Below, one piece after another: positions 52,524 through 62,152 of a DNA stretch of 64,000 nucleotides. Below the pieces are notes generated by a model. That model was not told where the DNA came from. It worked only from the letters and a program-made list of their open reading frames with translations, and made no database searches. Made by a program: the position numbers and the translations under genes. This stretch comes from Streptomyces sp. Tu6071 (GTDB lineage Bacteria; Actinomycetota; Actinomycetes; Streptomycetales; Streptomycetaceae): assembly GCF_000213055.1 (NCBI RefSeq), contig NZ_CM001165.1:6627445-6691444 (forward strand), written 5' to 3'. How positions within the stretch are numbered: position 1 is the stretch's first letter; every line of letters starts with the position of its first letter.

Positions 52524-53429
52524 GTGCCTGAAACTACTGAGACCAGCCCTGTGACCGGTACCGCGCGCGTCAAGCGCGGGATGGCGGAGCAGCTCAAGGG
52601 CGGCGTCATCATGGACGTCGTCACGCCCGAGCAGGCGAAGATCGCCGAGGACGCCGGGGCTGTCGCCGTCATGGCACTGGAGCGGGTCCCCGCCGACATC
52701 CGCAAGGACGGCGGCGTTGCCCGGATGTCCGACCCCGACATGATCGAGGGCATCATCGAGGCGGTCTCGATCCCCGTCATGGCCAAGTCCCGCATCGGCC
52801 ACTTCGTCGAGGCGCAGGTCCTCCAGGCGCTCGGCGTCGACTACATCGACGAGTCCGAGGTGCTCACCCCGGCCGACGAGGTCAACCACAGCGACAAGTT
52901 CGCCTTCACGACCCCCTTCGTGTGCGGTGCCACCAACCTCGGCGAGGCCCTGCGCCGCATCGCCGAGGGCGCCGCGATGATCCGCTCCAAGGGCGAGGCG
53001 GGCACCGGCAACGTCGTCGAGGCCGTGCGCCACCTGCGGCAGATCAAGGGCGAGATCGCGAAGCTGCGCGGCTGCGACAACAACGAGCTGTACGCGGCGG
53101 CGAAGGAACTGCGCGCCCCGTACGAACTCGTCAAGGAGGTCGCGGAGCTGGGCAAGCTGCCCGTCGTGCTCTTCTCCGCGGGCGGCGTCGCGACCCCCGC
53201 CGACGCCGCGCTCATGCGCCAGCTCGGCGCCGAGGGCGTCTTCGTCGGCTCCGGCATCTTCAAGTCCGGCGACCCCGCCAAGCGCGCCGCCGCGATCGTC
53301 CGCGCCACGACGTTCTACGACGACCCCAAGGTCATCGCGGACGCCTCGCGCGACCTCGGCGAGGCCATGGTCGGCATCAACTGCGACACGCTCCCCGAGA
53401 CCGAGCGGTACGCCAACCGTGGCTGGTGA
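52524..53429 (+). CDS. pdxS: Pyridoxal 5'-phosphate synthase subunit PdxS
   Basis: A 301-residue lyase subunit that joins ribose-5-phosphate, glyceraldehyde-3-phosphate and ammonia from PdxT to make pyridoxal phosphate. Key elements are [19 protein letters not shown], the [15 protein letters not shown] lysine strand, [15 protein letters not shown] and [14 protein letters not shown]. The GTG at 52524 ([17 protein letters not shown]) follows GAGG and matches family length; earlier codons run through the leader hairpin. It overlaps pdxT. Confidence 0.95.
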   Translation: MPETTETSPVTGTARVKRGMAEQLKGGVIMDVVTPEQAKIAEDAGAVAVMALERVPADIRKDGGVARMSDPDMIEGIIEAVSIPVMAKSRIGHFVEAQVLQALGVDYIDESEVLTPADEVNHSDKFAFTTPFVCGATNLGEALRRIAEGAAMIRSKGEAGTGNVVEAVRHLRQIKGEIAKLRGCDNNELYAAAKELRAPYELVKEVAELGKLPVVLFSAGGVATPADAALMRQLGAEGVFVGSGIFKSGDPAKRAAAIVRATTFYDDPKVIADASRDLGEAMVGINCDTLPETERYANRGW

Positions 53430-54057
53430 ACCGCTGACCGGCGCGGCCCCGGCCGGTGAGCCGCTGATCGGGGTGCTCGCGCTCCAGGGCGACGTGCGCG
53501 AGCACACGGCCGCGCTCACCGCCGCGGGCGCGCGCCCCGTGCCCGTACGCACCCCGGAGGAACTCGCGGCCGTGGACGGACTCGTCCTGCCCGGCGGCGA
53601 GTCCACGACGATCTCCAAGCTCGCGCGCCTCTTCGGCCTGCTGGAGCCGCTGCGCGCCGCCGTCGCCGACGGGCTCCCCGTCTACGGGACGTGCGCCGGG
53701 ATGATCCTGCTCGCCGACAAGATCCTCGACCCGCGCGCGGGCCAGGAGACGATCGGCGGCATCGACATGATCGTGCGCCGCAACGCCTTCGGCAGGCAGA
53801 ACGAGTCCTTCGAGGCGCCCGTGCCCGTCGCGGGCGTCGAGGGGCCGCCCGTCGACGGGGTCTTCATCCGCGCGCCGTGGGCCGAGTCGACGGGCGCCGG
53901 GGTCGAGGTGCTCGCCACGTACGAGGGACGGCCCGTCGCCGTCCGGCAGGGCACCGCCCTCGCCACCGCCTTCCACCCGGAGCTGACCGGCGACCACCGC
54001 GTGCACGCGCTCTTCACCGCGATGGTGCGGGCGAGGAGCGGCGGCGGGTCCCGGTAG
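53419..54057 (+). CDS. pdxT: Pyridoxal 5'-phosphate synthase glutaminase subunit PdxT
   Basis: A 212-residue class I glutaminase supplying ammonia to PdxS. The triad is C92 in [10 protein letters not shown] with H186 and E188 in AFHPEL; the GGES motif lies at 59-62. GTG at 53419 overlaps the pdxS stop by 11 bases. A later in-frame start near PLIGVLALQ is possible, since the family core begins there. Confidence 0.94.
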   Translation: MAGEPLTGAAPAGEPLIGVLALQGDVREHTAALTAAGARPVPVRTPEELAAVDGLVLPGGESTTISKLARLFGLLEPLRAAVADGLPVYGTCAGMILLADKILDPRAGQETIGGIDMIVRRNAFGRQNESFEAPVPVAGVEGPPVDGVFIRAPWAESTGAGVEVLATYEGRPVAVRQGTALATAFHPELTGDHRVHALFTAMVRARSGGGSR

Positions 54058-54105
54058 GATCTCTCGGGTTCGTAGGTGAATGGGTAACGCGAAGGAGACA
54101 GGCAG

Positions 54106-54858
54106 ATGTCCGGCCACTCTAAATGGGCGACGACGAAGCACAAGAAGGCCGTGATCGACGCCAAGCGCGGCAAGCTCTTCGCGAAGCTCATCAAGAACAT
54201 CGAGGTCGCGGCGCGCATGGGCGGCGCCGACATCGACGGCAACCCGACGCTCTTCGACGCCGTCCAGAAGGCGAAGAAGCAGTCGGTCCCCAACAAGAAC
54301 ATCGACTCCGCGCTCAAGCGCGGTGCCGGTCTCGAAGCCGGTGGCGCCGACTACGAGACGATCATGTACGAGGGTTACGGGCCCAACGGTGTCGCCGTCC
54401 TCATCGAGTGCCTCACCGACAACCGCAACCGCGCCGCCTCCGACGTGCGCGTCGCGATGACCCGCAACGGCGGCTCGATGGCCGACCCGGGCTCCGTCTC
54501 CTACCTCTTCAACCGCAAGGGCGTCGTCATCGTCCCCAAGGGTGAACTGGGCGAGGACGACGTCCTCGGCGCGGTCCTCGACGCGGGCGCCGAGGAGGTC
54601 AACGACCTCGGTGACAGCTTCGAGGTGCTGAGCGAGGCCACCGACCTGGTCGCGGTGCGCACCGCGCTCCAGGAGGCCGGCATCGACTACGACTCCGCCG
54701 ACGCCAACTTCGTCCCGACCATGCAGGTCGAGCTGGACGAGGAGGGCGCCCGCAAGATCTTCAAGCTCATCGACGCGCTGGAGGACAGCGACGACGTGCA
54801 GAACGTCTTCGCCAACTTCGACGTCTCCGACGAGGTCATGGAGAAGGTCGACGCCTGA
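54106..54858 (+). CDS. YebC/PmpR-family protein
   Basis: A 250-residue YebC protein, starting with the invariant [22 protein letters not shown]. The family has been described both as DNA-binding regulator (PmpR) and as a factor easing ribosome stalls at proline stretches. It lies just before ruvC in a conserved actinobacterial order. ATG with AAGGAGA upstream. A strong hairpin follows. Confidence 0.92.
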   Translation: MSGHSKWATTKHKKAVIDAKRGKLFAKLIKNIEVAARMGGADIDGNPTLFDAVQKAKKQSVPNKNIDSALKRGAGLEAGGADYETIMYEGYGPNGVAVLIECLTDNRNRAASDVRVAMTRNGGSMADPGSVSYLFNRKGVVIVPKGELGEDDVLGAVLDAGAEEVNDLGDSFEVLSEATDLVAVRTALQEAGIDYDSADANFVPTMQVELDEEGARKIFKLIDALEDSDDVQNVFANFDVSDEVMEKVDA

Positions 54859-54876
54859 GCCGCGCACGAGCCGCGC

Positions 54877-54917
54877 ACGGCGCGGGCCGGGGGCGACACG
54901 CCCCGGGCCCGCGCCGT
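54877..54917 (+). terminator. Terminator after yebC
   Basis: ACGGCGCGGGCC (54877-54888) pairs with GGCCCGCGCCGT (54906-54917), with inner GGGG/CCCC. It lies 18 bases after the stop. Confidence 0.7.
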
Positions 54918-55008
54918 GTCGTTGCGGGCGGCTAGTGTCGGTGGCGGCCAGTAACGTGCACCGCACGTGGCACGGGCCGTTCGGACCGGTGAGCGAGGGG
55001 GTGGTGCG

Positions 55009-55563
55009 GTGCGCGTGCTCGGGGTGGACCCGGGGCTGACCCGCTGCGGGGTCGGCGTCGTCGACGGAGTGCCGGGAAGACCGCTGACGATGGTCGGCGT
55101 CGGTGTCGTACGCACCCCCGCCGACGCGGAGTTGTCGCGGCGGCTGCTCGCCGTCGAGGCCGGGATCGAGGAGTGGCTCGACACGCACCGGCCCGAGTAC
55201 GTGGCGATCGAGCGGGTCTTCAGCCAGCACAACGTGCGCACCGTGATGGGCACCGCCCAGGCCAGCGCCGTCGCGATGCTGTGCGCCGCGCGGCGCGGGC
55301 TGCCCGTGGCGCTGCACACGCCGAGCGAGGTCAAGGCCGCCGTCACCGGCAGCGGGCGCGCGGACAAGGCGCAGGTCGGCGCGATGGTGACCCGCCTCCT
55401 GCGGCTCGCCGCGCCGCCGAAGCCGGCCGACGCCGCCGATGCCCTCGCCCTCGCCATCTGCCACATCTGGCGTGCCCCCACCAAGAACAGGCTCCAGGAG
55501 GCGCACGAACGGGCCCGCTCCACGGCCCGCACCGCGCCCCCCGTACGAAAGGTCGTGCGATGA
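55009..55563 (+). CDS. ruvC: Crossover junction endodeoxyribonuclease RuvC
   Basis: A 184-residue Holliday junction resolvase. Acidic residues of the RNase H-like site are visible: D7 in [13 protein letters not shown]68 in [12 protein letters not shown], and the Asp pair in [20 protein letters not shown] at 55009 follows GAGGGGG; the frame further upstream is not conserved. The order ruvC-ruvA-ruvB is the actinobacterial one. RuvC cuts junctions moved by RuvAB. Confidence 0.94.
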   Translation: MRVLGVDPGLTRCGVGVVDGVPGRPLTMVGVGVVRTPADAELSRRLLAVEAGIEEWLDTHRPEYVAIERVFSQHNVRTVMGTAQASAVAMLCAARRGLPVALHTPSEVKAAVTGSGRADKAQVGAMVTRLLRLAAPPKPADAADALALAICHIWRAPTKNRLQEAHERARSTARTAPPVRKVVR

Positions 55564-55615
55564 ACTCCCCACGCCCCCGCGGGGCGCGGCCCGCGCAGTG
55601 TGCCGAGGCCGCCCG

Positions 55616-56236
55616 GTGATCGCCTTCGTCAGCGGGCCCGTCGCGGCCCTCGGCCCCACGAGCGCCGTCGTCGAGGTCGGCGGGATCGGGATGGCCGTGC
55701 AGTGCACCCCGCACACGCTCTCGACGCTCCGGATCGGCGAGCAGGCCCGCATCGCCACCTCGCTCGTCGTGCGCGAGGACTCCCTCACGCTCTACGGCTT
55801 CGCCGACGACGACGAGCGGCAGACCTTCGAACTCCTCCAGACCGCCAGCGGCGTGGGCCCCCGGCTCGCCCAGGCGATGCTCGCCACGCTCTCGCCCGAC
55901 GCGCTGCGCCTCGCCGTCTCCACCGCCGACGAGAAGGCGCTCACGGCCGTGCCGGGCATCGGCAAGAAGGGCGCGCAGAAACTCATCCTCGAACTGAAGG
56001 ACCGCCTCGGGCAGCCGCTCGGCACGGGCACCCTCGGCGCCCAGCGCCGCGCCGCGGCCGGTCCGCCGCCCTGGACCGAGCAACTGCACACCGCACTCGT
56101 CGGCCTCGGCTACCAGCCGCGCGAGGCCGAGGAGGCCGTCGAGGCGGTCACCCCGCAGGCCGAGGCACAGGAGGGCGTCCCCGAGATCGGCCCGCTCCTG
56201 CGCGCGGCCCTGCAAACGCTCAACCGCACCAAGTGA
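55616..56236 (+). CDS. ruvA: Holliday junction branch-migration protein RuvA
   Basis: A 206-residue RuvA that holds the four-way junction as a tetramer. Domain I is the OB fold ([22 protein letters not shown]); domain II has the helix-hairpin-helix motifs ([17 protein letters not shown] and [19 protein letters not shown]); domain III (about 145-206) contacts RuvB. GTG at 55616, 53 bases after ruvC. The 208-base gap before ruvB is unusually long for this operon. Confidence 0.94.
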   Translation: MIAFVSGPVAALGPTSAVVEVGGIGMAVQCTPHTLSTLRIGEQARIATSLVVREDSLTLYGFADDDERQTFELLQTASGVGPRLAQAMLATLSPDALRLAVSTADEKALTAVPGIGKKGAQKLILELKDRLGQPLGTGTLGAQRRAAAGPPPWTEQLHTALVGLGYQPREAEEAVEAVTPQAEAQEGVPEIGPLLRAALQTLNRTK

Positions 56237-56262
56237 CGCCCCGCTGAGGCACGCGGGGCGGC

Positions 56263-56448
56263 GTGCCCCACGCGCCCCACGCGCCGGACGGGACGCGACC
56301 GGCACCGACCGGCGCGCATGCCGCGCCGACCGAGCCGGACGCGCACGCCGAGGCACACGCGCCCGCCGCGCCGCACGCGCCCGCCGGAGCACGCGCCGAC
56401 CGACGCGCATCCCGCGCGTACCGACGAGAGAAACAGAGGCCACCGTGA
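56263..56448 (+). CDS. Possible 61-residue His/Ala/Pro-rich ORF between ruvA and ruvB
   Basis: A GTG-started frame ([19 protein letters not shown]...) fills most of the ruvA-ruvB spacer, and its TGA overlaps the ruvB GTG (GTGA), as in translationally coupled pairs. Composition is low-complexity (His, Ala, Pro, Arg), from CACGCG-type repeats. No strong ribosome site is present. It may be a real spacer peptide or chance. Confidence 0.3.
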   Translation: MPHAPHAPDGTRPAPTGAHAAPTEPDAHAEAHAPAAPHAPAGARADRRASRAYRREKQRPP

Positions 56449-57515
56449 ACTGGGACGACGAGACACCGGACAGCGCCCCCGGCGCCGACCCCCGGCTCGT
56501 CGACGCCGGGGCCGACACCGAGGACACCGCCGTCGAGGCGGCCCTGCGCCCCAAGGACCTGGACGAGTTCATCGGCCAGGAGAAGGTGCGCGAGCAGCTC
56601 GACCTCGTCCTCAAGGCCGCCCGCGCGCGCGGCGCCACCGCCGACCACGTCCTGCTCAGCGGGGCTCCCGGGCTCGGCAAGACGACCCTCTCCATGATCA
56701 TCGCCGCCGAGATGGCCGCCCCGATCCGCATCACCTCGGGCCCCGCGATCCAGCACGCGGGCGACCTCGCCGCGATCCTCTCCTCGCTCCAGGAGGGCGA
56801 GGTCCTCTTCCTCGACGAGATCCACCGCATGTCCCGGCCCGCCGAGGAGATGCTGTACATGGCCATGGAGGACTTCCGCGTCGACGTCATCGTCGGCAAG
56901 GGCCCCGGGGCCACCGCGATCCCGCTGGACCTCCCGCCCTTCACCCTCGTCGGCGCCACGACCAGGGCCGGGCTCCTGCCCCCGCCGTTGCGCGACCGCT
57001 TCGGTTTCACCGCGCACATGGAGTTCTACGCGCCCGCCGAGCTGGAGCGTGTGATCCATCGCTCGGCGCGGCTCCTCGACGTCGCGATCGACGCGGCGGG
57101 CGCCGCCGAGATCGCCGGGCGCTCGCGCGGCACGCCCCGTATCGCCAACCGGCTGCTGCGCCGCGTCCGCGACTACGCGCAGGTCAAGGCGGACGGACAC
57201 ATCACCGTGGAGATCGCCTCGGCGGCCCTCGGCGTGTACGAGGTCGACGCGCGCGGGCTCGACCGCCTCGACCGCGCCGTGCTCGAAGCGCTGCTCAAGC
57301 TCTTCTCCGGCGGCCCTGTGGGGCTTTCCACTCTCTCTGTCGCCGTCGGCGAGGAACGTGAGACGGTGGAGGAAGTGGCGGAGCCCTTCCTGGTGCGCGA
57401 GGGCCTCCTCGCCCGCACTCCGCGCGGCCGGGTCGCCACTCCCGCGGCGTGGGCCCACCTCGGGCTCGCCCCACCCCAGGGCGCACCAGGACAAGCCGGG
57501 CTCTTCCCGGCCTGA
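56445..57515 (+). CDS. ruvB: Holliday junction ATP-dependent helicase RuvB
   Basis: A 356-residue AAA+ motor that drives branch migration. It has Walker [10 protein letters not shown] at 73-81, Walker B LFLDE with D123/E124, sensor TTRAG and an arginine finger region PPPLRDRFG, and a winged-helix end ([17 protein letters not shown]). GTG at 56445. It works with RuvA at junctions and with RuvC in resolution. Confidence 0.95.
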   Translation: MNWDDETPDSAPGADPRLVDAGADTEDTAVEAALRPKDLDEFIGQEKVREQLDLVLKAARARGATADHVLLSGAPGLGKTTLSMIIAAEMAAPIRITSGPAIQHAGDLAAILSSLQEGEVLFLDEIHRMSRPAEEMLYMAMEDFRVDVIVGKGPGATAIPLDLPPFTLVGATTRAGLLPPPLRDRFGFTAHMEFYAPAELERVIHRSARLLDVAIDAAGAAEIAGRSRGTPRIANRLLRRVRDYAQVKADGHITVEIASAALGVYEVDARGLDRLDRAVLEALLKLFSGGPVGLSTLSVAVGEERETVEEVAEPFLVREGLLARTPRGRVATPAAWAHLGLAPPQGAPGQAGLFPA

Positions 57516-57606
57516 GCCGCACGCGTCACCGTCCCGGGCCGCACGAGTTACCGGCCCGAGCGGCACGAGTGTGGCCACACAAGGAACTGCGGTGCGATGC
57601 TGAACG

Positions 57607-57636
57607 TTGTTCCCTCGACGGAGACTCGCCTAGACT
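57607..57636 (+). promoter_or_regulatory. Promoter upstream of yajC
   Basis: TTGTTC (57607-57612) and TAGACT (57631-57636) are separated by 18 bases, a good housekeeping promoter. A perfect palindrome GTGTGGCCACAC (57569-57580) lies 26 bases upstream of the -35. The yajC start is 86 bases after the -10. Confidence 0.6.
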
Positions 57637-57721
57637 CCGCCGATGCCGTCCCTTGTGGCCGGCGTGCCCCCCGATCCCGACAGGCCGCAGCATCGCGCGG
57701 TCGTGCTAAGGACTCCCTACC

Positions 57722-58192
57722 GTGCCCTCCTCCCTCGTCTCCCTCCTCCCCTTCGTCCTGATCATCGGGGCGATGTTCCTGATGACCCGCTCCGCGAAGC
57801 GCAAGCAGCAGGCCGCTGCCAACATGCGGAGCGAGATGCAGCCCGGCTCCGGCGTGCGCACGATCGGCGGCATGTACGCGCTGGTCAAGGAGGTCGGTGA
57901 GGACACCGTGCTCCTGGAGGTCGCGCCCGGCGTCCACGCCCGCTACGCCAAGAACGCCATCGGCTCGGTCGTCGGCGACGAGGAGTGGGAGCGCATCGTG
58001 AGCGACGGCGAGGACTTCGACGCCGTCGTTCCCGACGACGCGTCCTCGCTCACCGGGGGCGAGGCGGCCGAGCACGAGGACGAGGACGCGCGCATCGACC
58101 TGTCCAAGGACTCCACCCCCGCCGAGGCGCTCGCCGACAAGGCCGAGGACACTTCCGCCAAGAAGGCCGACAGCGAGGCCGAGGGCAAGTAA
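57722..58192 (+). CDS. yajC: Preprotein translocase subunit YajC
   Basis: A 156-residue YajC with one helix (about 4-22, SLVSLLPFVLIIGAMFLMTR) and the conserved KRKQQAAANMRSEMQPGSGVRTIGGMYA segment. The C-terminal 60 residues are acidic (Glu/Asp-rich) and longer than in most YajC proteins. It joins SecDF in the holotranslocon. GTG at 57722. It heads the yajC-secD-secF-apt-relA run. Confidence 0.9.
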   Translation: MPSSLVSLLPFVLIIGAMFLMTRSAKRKQQAAANMRSEMQPGSGVRTIGGMYALVKEVGEDTVLLEVAPGVHARYAKNAIGSVVGDEEWERIVSDGEDFDAVVPDDASSLTGGEAAEHEDEDARIDLSKDSTPAEALADKAEDTSAKKADSEAEGK

Positions 58193-58408
58193 GGCACGGA
58201 CCGAGGTCCGCGCCGGGCGAGCGGTCCGGCGCGCTCGGGGCATGCCGTGGCACACGGGCCTGCGCGGACGGTGGCACCCGGACGCCCACGACCATGACAA
58301 CCTTGCCCGGTCGTGGGCGGACGGACGCGGATTCCCCACATCACTTCAGGGCCGCCCCAGCCGGTTCTTCACACCGTGCGGGGCGGTTGGACAGGGAGAA
58401 ACGAGAAG

Positions 58409-60202
58409 GTGGCAGCACCTAACAAGAGCAGAGGGCGCAGCAGCAGCCAGTCCAAGCCTGGCCGCGCACTCGCTCTGATCCTGGTCGCCCTCGTGGCGCT
58501 CACGGGCGGGATGTTCCTCTCCGGGCACACGACGCCCCGCCTCGGCATCGACCTCGCGGGCGGCACGAGCATCACGCTCAAGGCCCAGAACGAGCCGGGG
58601 CAGAAGAACGCGGTCAACAAGACCAACATGGACACGGCGGTCGACATCATCAACCGCCGTGTCAACGGGCTCGGTGTCTCCGAGGCCGAGGTCCAGACCC
58701 AGGGCAACGACCACATCGTGGTCAACATCCCGCGCGGGACCAACGAGAAGCAGGCGAGGGAGCAGGTCGGCACGACCGCCCAGCTCTACTTCCGCCCGGT
58801 CCTCCAGGTCGCCGCGGGGACCCCGGCCGCCGACCCCTCGGCGAGCCCGAGTCCGTCCGCGTCGTCGAGCCCCTCCGGCAAGACCAGCCCCTCGCCGAAG
58901 TCGAGCGCGGGCGCGGGCGGCTCCACCGCCTCGCCGGGCGCCGGTTCGAGCGCCTCCGCCGGTTCGGGTGACGCCTCCCCGCAGGGCCGCGCCGTCCCGC
59001 AGGCCCTCAAGGCCGACGCCACGCCGTCCGCGAACGCCAAGAGCGACAAGGACGCCGACGCGAAGGCCAGCCCCTCGCCGGACGCCTCCGCCGCGCCCGA
59101 CGACAAGACGACGGCCCTCTTCGGCTCCCTGGACTGCTCCAACAAGGCCCAGCGCGTCAAGGCCACCACGGGCGTCAAGCCGACCGCGTCGATGGTCGCC
59201 TGCGGCAACGAGGGCGGTCAGTGGGCCAAGTACCTCCTCGGCCCGGCCGAGGTCGAGGGCAAGAACGTCTCCAAGGCCGACGCGGTGCTGGACACGCAGC
59301 GCAACCAGTGGATCGTGCAGATGAAGTTCAACGGGGAGGGCAAGAAGAAGTTCTCCTCGATCACGGGCAAGCTCGCGCAGCAGCAGTCCCCGATGAACCA
59401 GTTCGCCATCGTCCTCGACGGCGACGTCGTCTCCGCGCCCAGCGTCAGCGAGCGCCTCGGCGGCAGCGCCGAGATCTCCGGCAGCTTCAGCCAGGAATCG
59501 GCGAAGGACCTCGCCAACGTCCTCTCCTACGGCGCCCTGCCGCTCACCTTCCACGAGGAGACCGTCACCACGGTGACCGCCGCCCTCGGCGGTGAGCAGC
59601 TGCACGCCGGGCTCATCGCGGGCGCCGTCGGCCTCGCGCTCGTCATCATCTACCTGGTCGCCTACTACCGGGGTCTCGCGCTCATCGCGATCGCGTCCCT
59701 CGTGGTCTCCGGCATCCTCACGTACACGATCATGACGCTGCTCGGTCCGGGCATCGGCTTCGCGCTCAACCTCCCGGCCGTCTGCGGGGCGATCGTCGCG
59801 ATCGGTATCACCGCGGACTCCTTCATCGTCTTCTTCGAACGCGTCAGGGACGAAGTGCGCGAGGGCCGCACCCTGCGGCCCGCCGTCGAGCGCGGCTGGC
59901 CGCGTGCCCGCCGCACCATCCTCGTCTCCGACTTCGTCTCCTTCCTCGCCGCCGCGGTCCTCTTCGTGGTCACGGTCGGCAAGGTGCAGGGCTTCGCCTT
60001 CACGCTGGGTCTCACCACGCTCCTCGACGTCGTCACGGTCTTCCTCTTCACGAAGCCGCTGCTGACGCTCCTGGCCCGCCGGAAGTTCTTCAGCCAGGGC
60101 CATCCCTGGTCCGGGTTCGACCCCAAGCGGCTCGGCGCCAAGCCGCCGCTGCGCCGCACGCGCACCCCCCGCGTCCACGCCGATCACCCCAAGGAGGCGT
60201 GA
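58409..60202 (+). CDS. secD: Protein translocase subunit SecD
   Basis: A 597-residue six-helix membrane protein. Helix 1 (about 19-38) is followed by the P1 region starting LGIDLAGGTSITL; the four-helix bundle with GVSEAEVQ lies near 90. Residues 138-232 are a Ser/Pro/Ala/Asp-rich insertion in the outer domain. The later helices include IVAIGITADSFIVFFERVRDEVREG, the SecD/F hallmark. SecDF uses the proton gradient to pull preproteins out. GTG at 58409 after GGAGAAACGAGAAG. Confidence 0.93.
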   Translation: MAAPNKSRGRSSSQSKPGRALALILVALVALTGGMFLSGHTTPRLGIDLAGGTSITLKAQNEPGQKNAVNKTNMDTAVDIINRRVNGLGVSEAEVQTQGNDHIVVNIPRGTNEKQAREQVGTTAQLYFRPVLQVAAGTPAADPSASPSPSASSSPSGKTSPSPKSSAGAGGSTASPGAGSSASAGSGDASPQGRAVPQALKADATPSANAKSDKDADAKASPSPDASAAPDDKTTALFGSLDCSNKAQRVKATTGVKPTASMVACGNEGGQWAKYLLGPAEVEGKNVSKADAVLDTQRNQWIVQMKFNGEGKKKFSSITGKLAQQQSPMNQFAIVLDGDVVSAPSVSERLGGSAEISGSFSQESAKDLANVLSYGALPLTFHEETVTTVTAALGGEQLHAGLIAGAVGLALVIIYLVAYYRGLALIAIASLVVSGILTYTIMTLLGPGIGFALNLPAVCGAIVAIGITADSFIVFFERVRDEVREGRTLRPAVERGWPRARRTILVSDFVSFLAAAVLFVVTVGKVQGFAFTLGLTTLLDVVTVFLFTKPLLTLLARRKFFSQGHPWSGFDPKRLGAKPPLRRTRTPRVHADHPKEA

Positions 60203-60203
60203 C

Positions 60204-61307
60204 ATGTCGCGACTCGGCACACTCGGCGCCCGGCTCGTCCGCGGTGAAATCGGCTACGACTTCATCGGCAAGCGCAAGATCTGGTACGGCATCTCCATCC
60301 TGATCACGATCACCGCGATCGTCGGGCTCTCGGTGCGCGGCCTGCACATGGGGATCGAGTTCGAGGGCGGTGCCGTCTTCACGACGCCGAAGACGAGCGT
60401 CTCGGCAGCCGCCGCCGAGCAGTCCGCGGAGGACGCGTCCGGGCACGACGCGATCGTCCAGGAGCTGGGCAACGGCGGGATGCGCGTCCAGATCAGCGGC
60501 ATCGACACCGGCAAGTCCGACGAGATCAGGGACAAGCTCGCCCAGGACCTCGACGTCAAGGCCGAGGACATCAACGCCGACCTCGTCGGCCCCTCCTGGG
60601 GCGAGCAGGTCGCCAACAAGGCGTGGACCGGCCTCGGCATCTTCATGGTGCTCGTGGTCATCTACCTGGCGATCGCCTTCGAGTGGCGCATGGCCGTCGC
60701 GGCCCTCGTCGCCCTGATCCACGACATCACCATCACGGTCGGGGTCTACGCCCTCGTCGGCTTCGAGGTCACCCCCGGCACCGTGATCGGTCTGCTCACG
60801 ATCCTCGGGTACTCGCTCTACGACACCGTGGTGGTCTTCGACAGTCTCAAGGAACAGTCGAAGGGCATCACGAAGCAGACGAGGCACACCTACGCGGAAG
60901 TCGCCAACCTGAGCATCAACGGCACGCTGGTGCGCTCGATCAACACCACGGTCGTCGCGCTCCTCCCCGTCGCCGGGCTGCTCTTCATCGGTGGCGGCTT
61001 CCTCGGCGCCGGCATGCTCAACGACATCTCGCTGTCGCTGTTCGTGGGTCTCGCGGCCGGCGCGTACTCGTCGATCTTCATCGCGACCCCGCTGGTCTCC
61101 GACCTCAAGAGCCGCGAGCCGCAGATGAAGGCCCTCACCAAGCGGGTGCTCGCCAAGCGCGCCGCCGCCGAGCGGGGCGAGGGCCCCGGCGACGGCCCGC
61201 GGGACGGCGACGGACCCCAGGGGGCCACCGCGGCGGCCGGACCGGTCGTCGCCCCCGCCCGGGGCCGTGACGGCCGGGACGGACGTACGACCGGAAAGCG
61301 CCGATGA
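60204..61307 (+). CDS. secF: Protein translocase subunit SecF
   Basis: A 367-residue six-helix partner of SecD. It has the P1 strand MGIEFEGGAVF, then VIGLLTILGYSLYDTVVVFDSLKE with the conserved Asp pair of the proton path, and RSINTTVVALLPVAGLLF. The tail after helix 6 is charged and Gly/Pro-rich (about 318-367). It starts one base after the secD stop and overlaps apt by ATGA. Confidence 0.94.
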   Translation: MSRLGTLGARLVRGEIGYDFIGKRKIWYGISILITITAIVGLSVRGLHMGIEFEGGAVFTTPKTSVSAAAAEQSAEDASGHDAIVQELGNGGMRVQISGIDTGKSDEIRDKLAQDLDVKAEDINADLVGPSWGEQVANKAWTGLGIFMVLVVIYLAIAFEWRMAVAALVALIHDITITVGVYALVGFEVTPGTVIGLLTILGYSLYDTVVVFDSLKEQSKGITKQTRHTYAEVANLSINGTLVRSINTTVVALLPVAGLLFIGGGFLGAGMLNDISLSLFVGLAAGAYSSIFIATPLVSDLKSREPQMKALTKRVLAKRAAAERGEGPGDGPRDGDGPQGATAAAGPVVAPARGRDGRDGRTTGKRR

Positions 61308-61843
61308 CCGACATCAGCGAGCTGTTGCTCAGCCGCATCAGGGACGTCCCGGACTACCCGGAGCCGGGCGTGGTGTTCAAGGACATCACCCCGCTCCTGG
61401 CCGATCCGGGCGCCTTCGCGGCCCTCACCGAGGCCCTCGCCGGGCTGTGCCTGAAGCACGGCGCGACGAAGGTCGTCGGCCTGGAGGCCCGCGGATTCAT
61501 CCTCGGCGCCCCCGCCGCCGTCCGCGCCGGGCTCGGCTTCGTGCCGGTCCGCAAGGCCGGCAAGCTCCCGGGAGCCACGCTCTCGCAGCGGTACGACCTG
61601 GAGTACGGCACCGCCGAGATCGAGGTGCACGCCGAGGACCTCGGCCCCGACGACCGCGTCATGGTCATCGACGACGTCCTCGCCACCGGCGGCACCGCCG
61701 AGGCGTCCCTCGGCCTCATCCGCCGGGCCGGCGCCCAGGTCGCCGGGGTCGCCGTGCTCATGGAGCTGGGCTTCCTCGACGGACGCGCGCGGCTCGCCCC
61801 CGTACTCGACGGGGCGCCCCTGGAGGCACTCCTCCAGGTCTGA
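61304..61843 (+). CDS. apt: Adenine phosphoribosyltransferase
   Basis: A 179-residue type I PRTase making AMP from adenine and PRPP. The PRPP loop VMVIDDVLATGGTAE is at 119-133, with the family motifs YPEPGVVFKDITPLL (about 18-32) and EARGFILGAP (61-70). ATG overlaps the secF stop. In actinobacteria apt lies before relA, linking purine salvage with ppGpp control. A 19-base perfect hairpin ends the unit. Confidence 0.95.
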   Translation: MTDISELLLSRIRDVPDYPEPGVVFKDITPLLADPGAFAALTEALAGLCLKHGATKVVGLEARGFILGAPAAVRAGLGFVPVRKAGKLPGATLSQRYDLEYGTAEIEVHAEDLGPDDRVMVIDDVLATGGTAEASLGLIRRAGAQVAGVAVLMELGFLDGRARLAPVLDGAPLEALLQV

Positions 61844-61861
61844 GCGGGGCGCAGCGACACA

Positions 61862-61902
61862 CGAAGGGGCCGGTCCGCCGCCGCGGCGGACCGGCCCCTT
61901 CG
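61862..61902 (+). terminator. Strong hairpin after apt
   Basis: CGAAGGGGCCGGTCCGCCG (61862-61880) pairs perfectly with the complement at 61884-61902 around CCG. relA therefore probably has its own promoter in 61903-62152, which contains an A-rich patch near 61950-61966. Confidence 0.85.
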
Positions 61903-62152
61903 CCGCACCGCTTGACCACGGCCCCCCGGCGATCAACCATGGGACGCGTGGCGAAAGTGAAATAAAGCCCCCGAAGGGGACGTTTTCCCCGCAAGCGGCG
62001 CAGTGGCCCTGCACCGCCCGCCGAACCGCCCGCCCGCGCGGCAGCGCGCCCGGCTCTCGCTACGATGGCAGCCTCCGGACCACGTCCGGGACGCACGCAC
62101 CACGCGCTCGCGCCCACGGGCAGGTCGCCAGGGGCCTACAGGAGGAGCGCTC

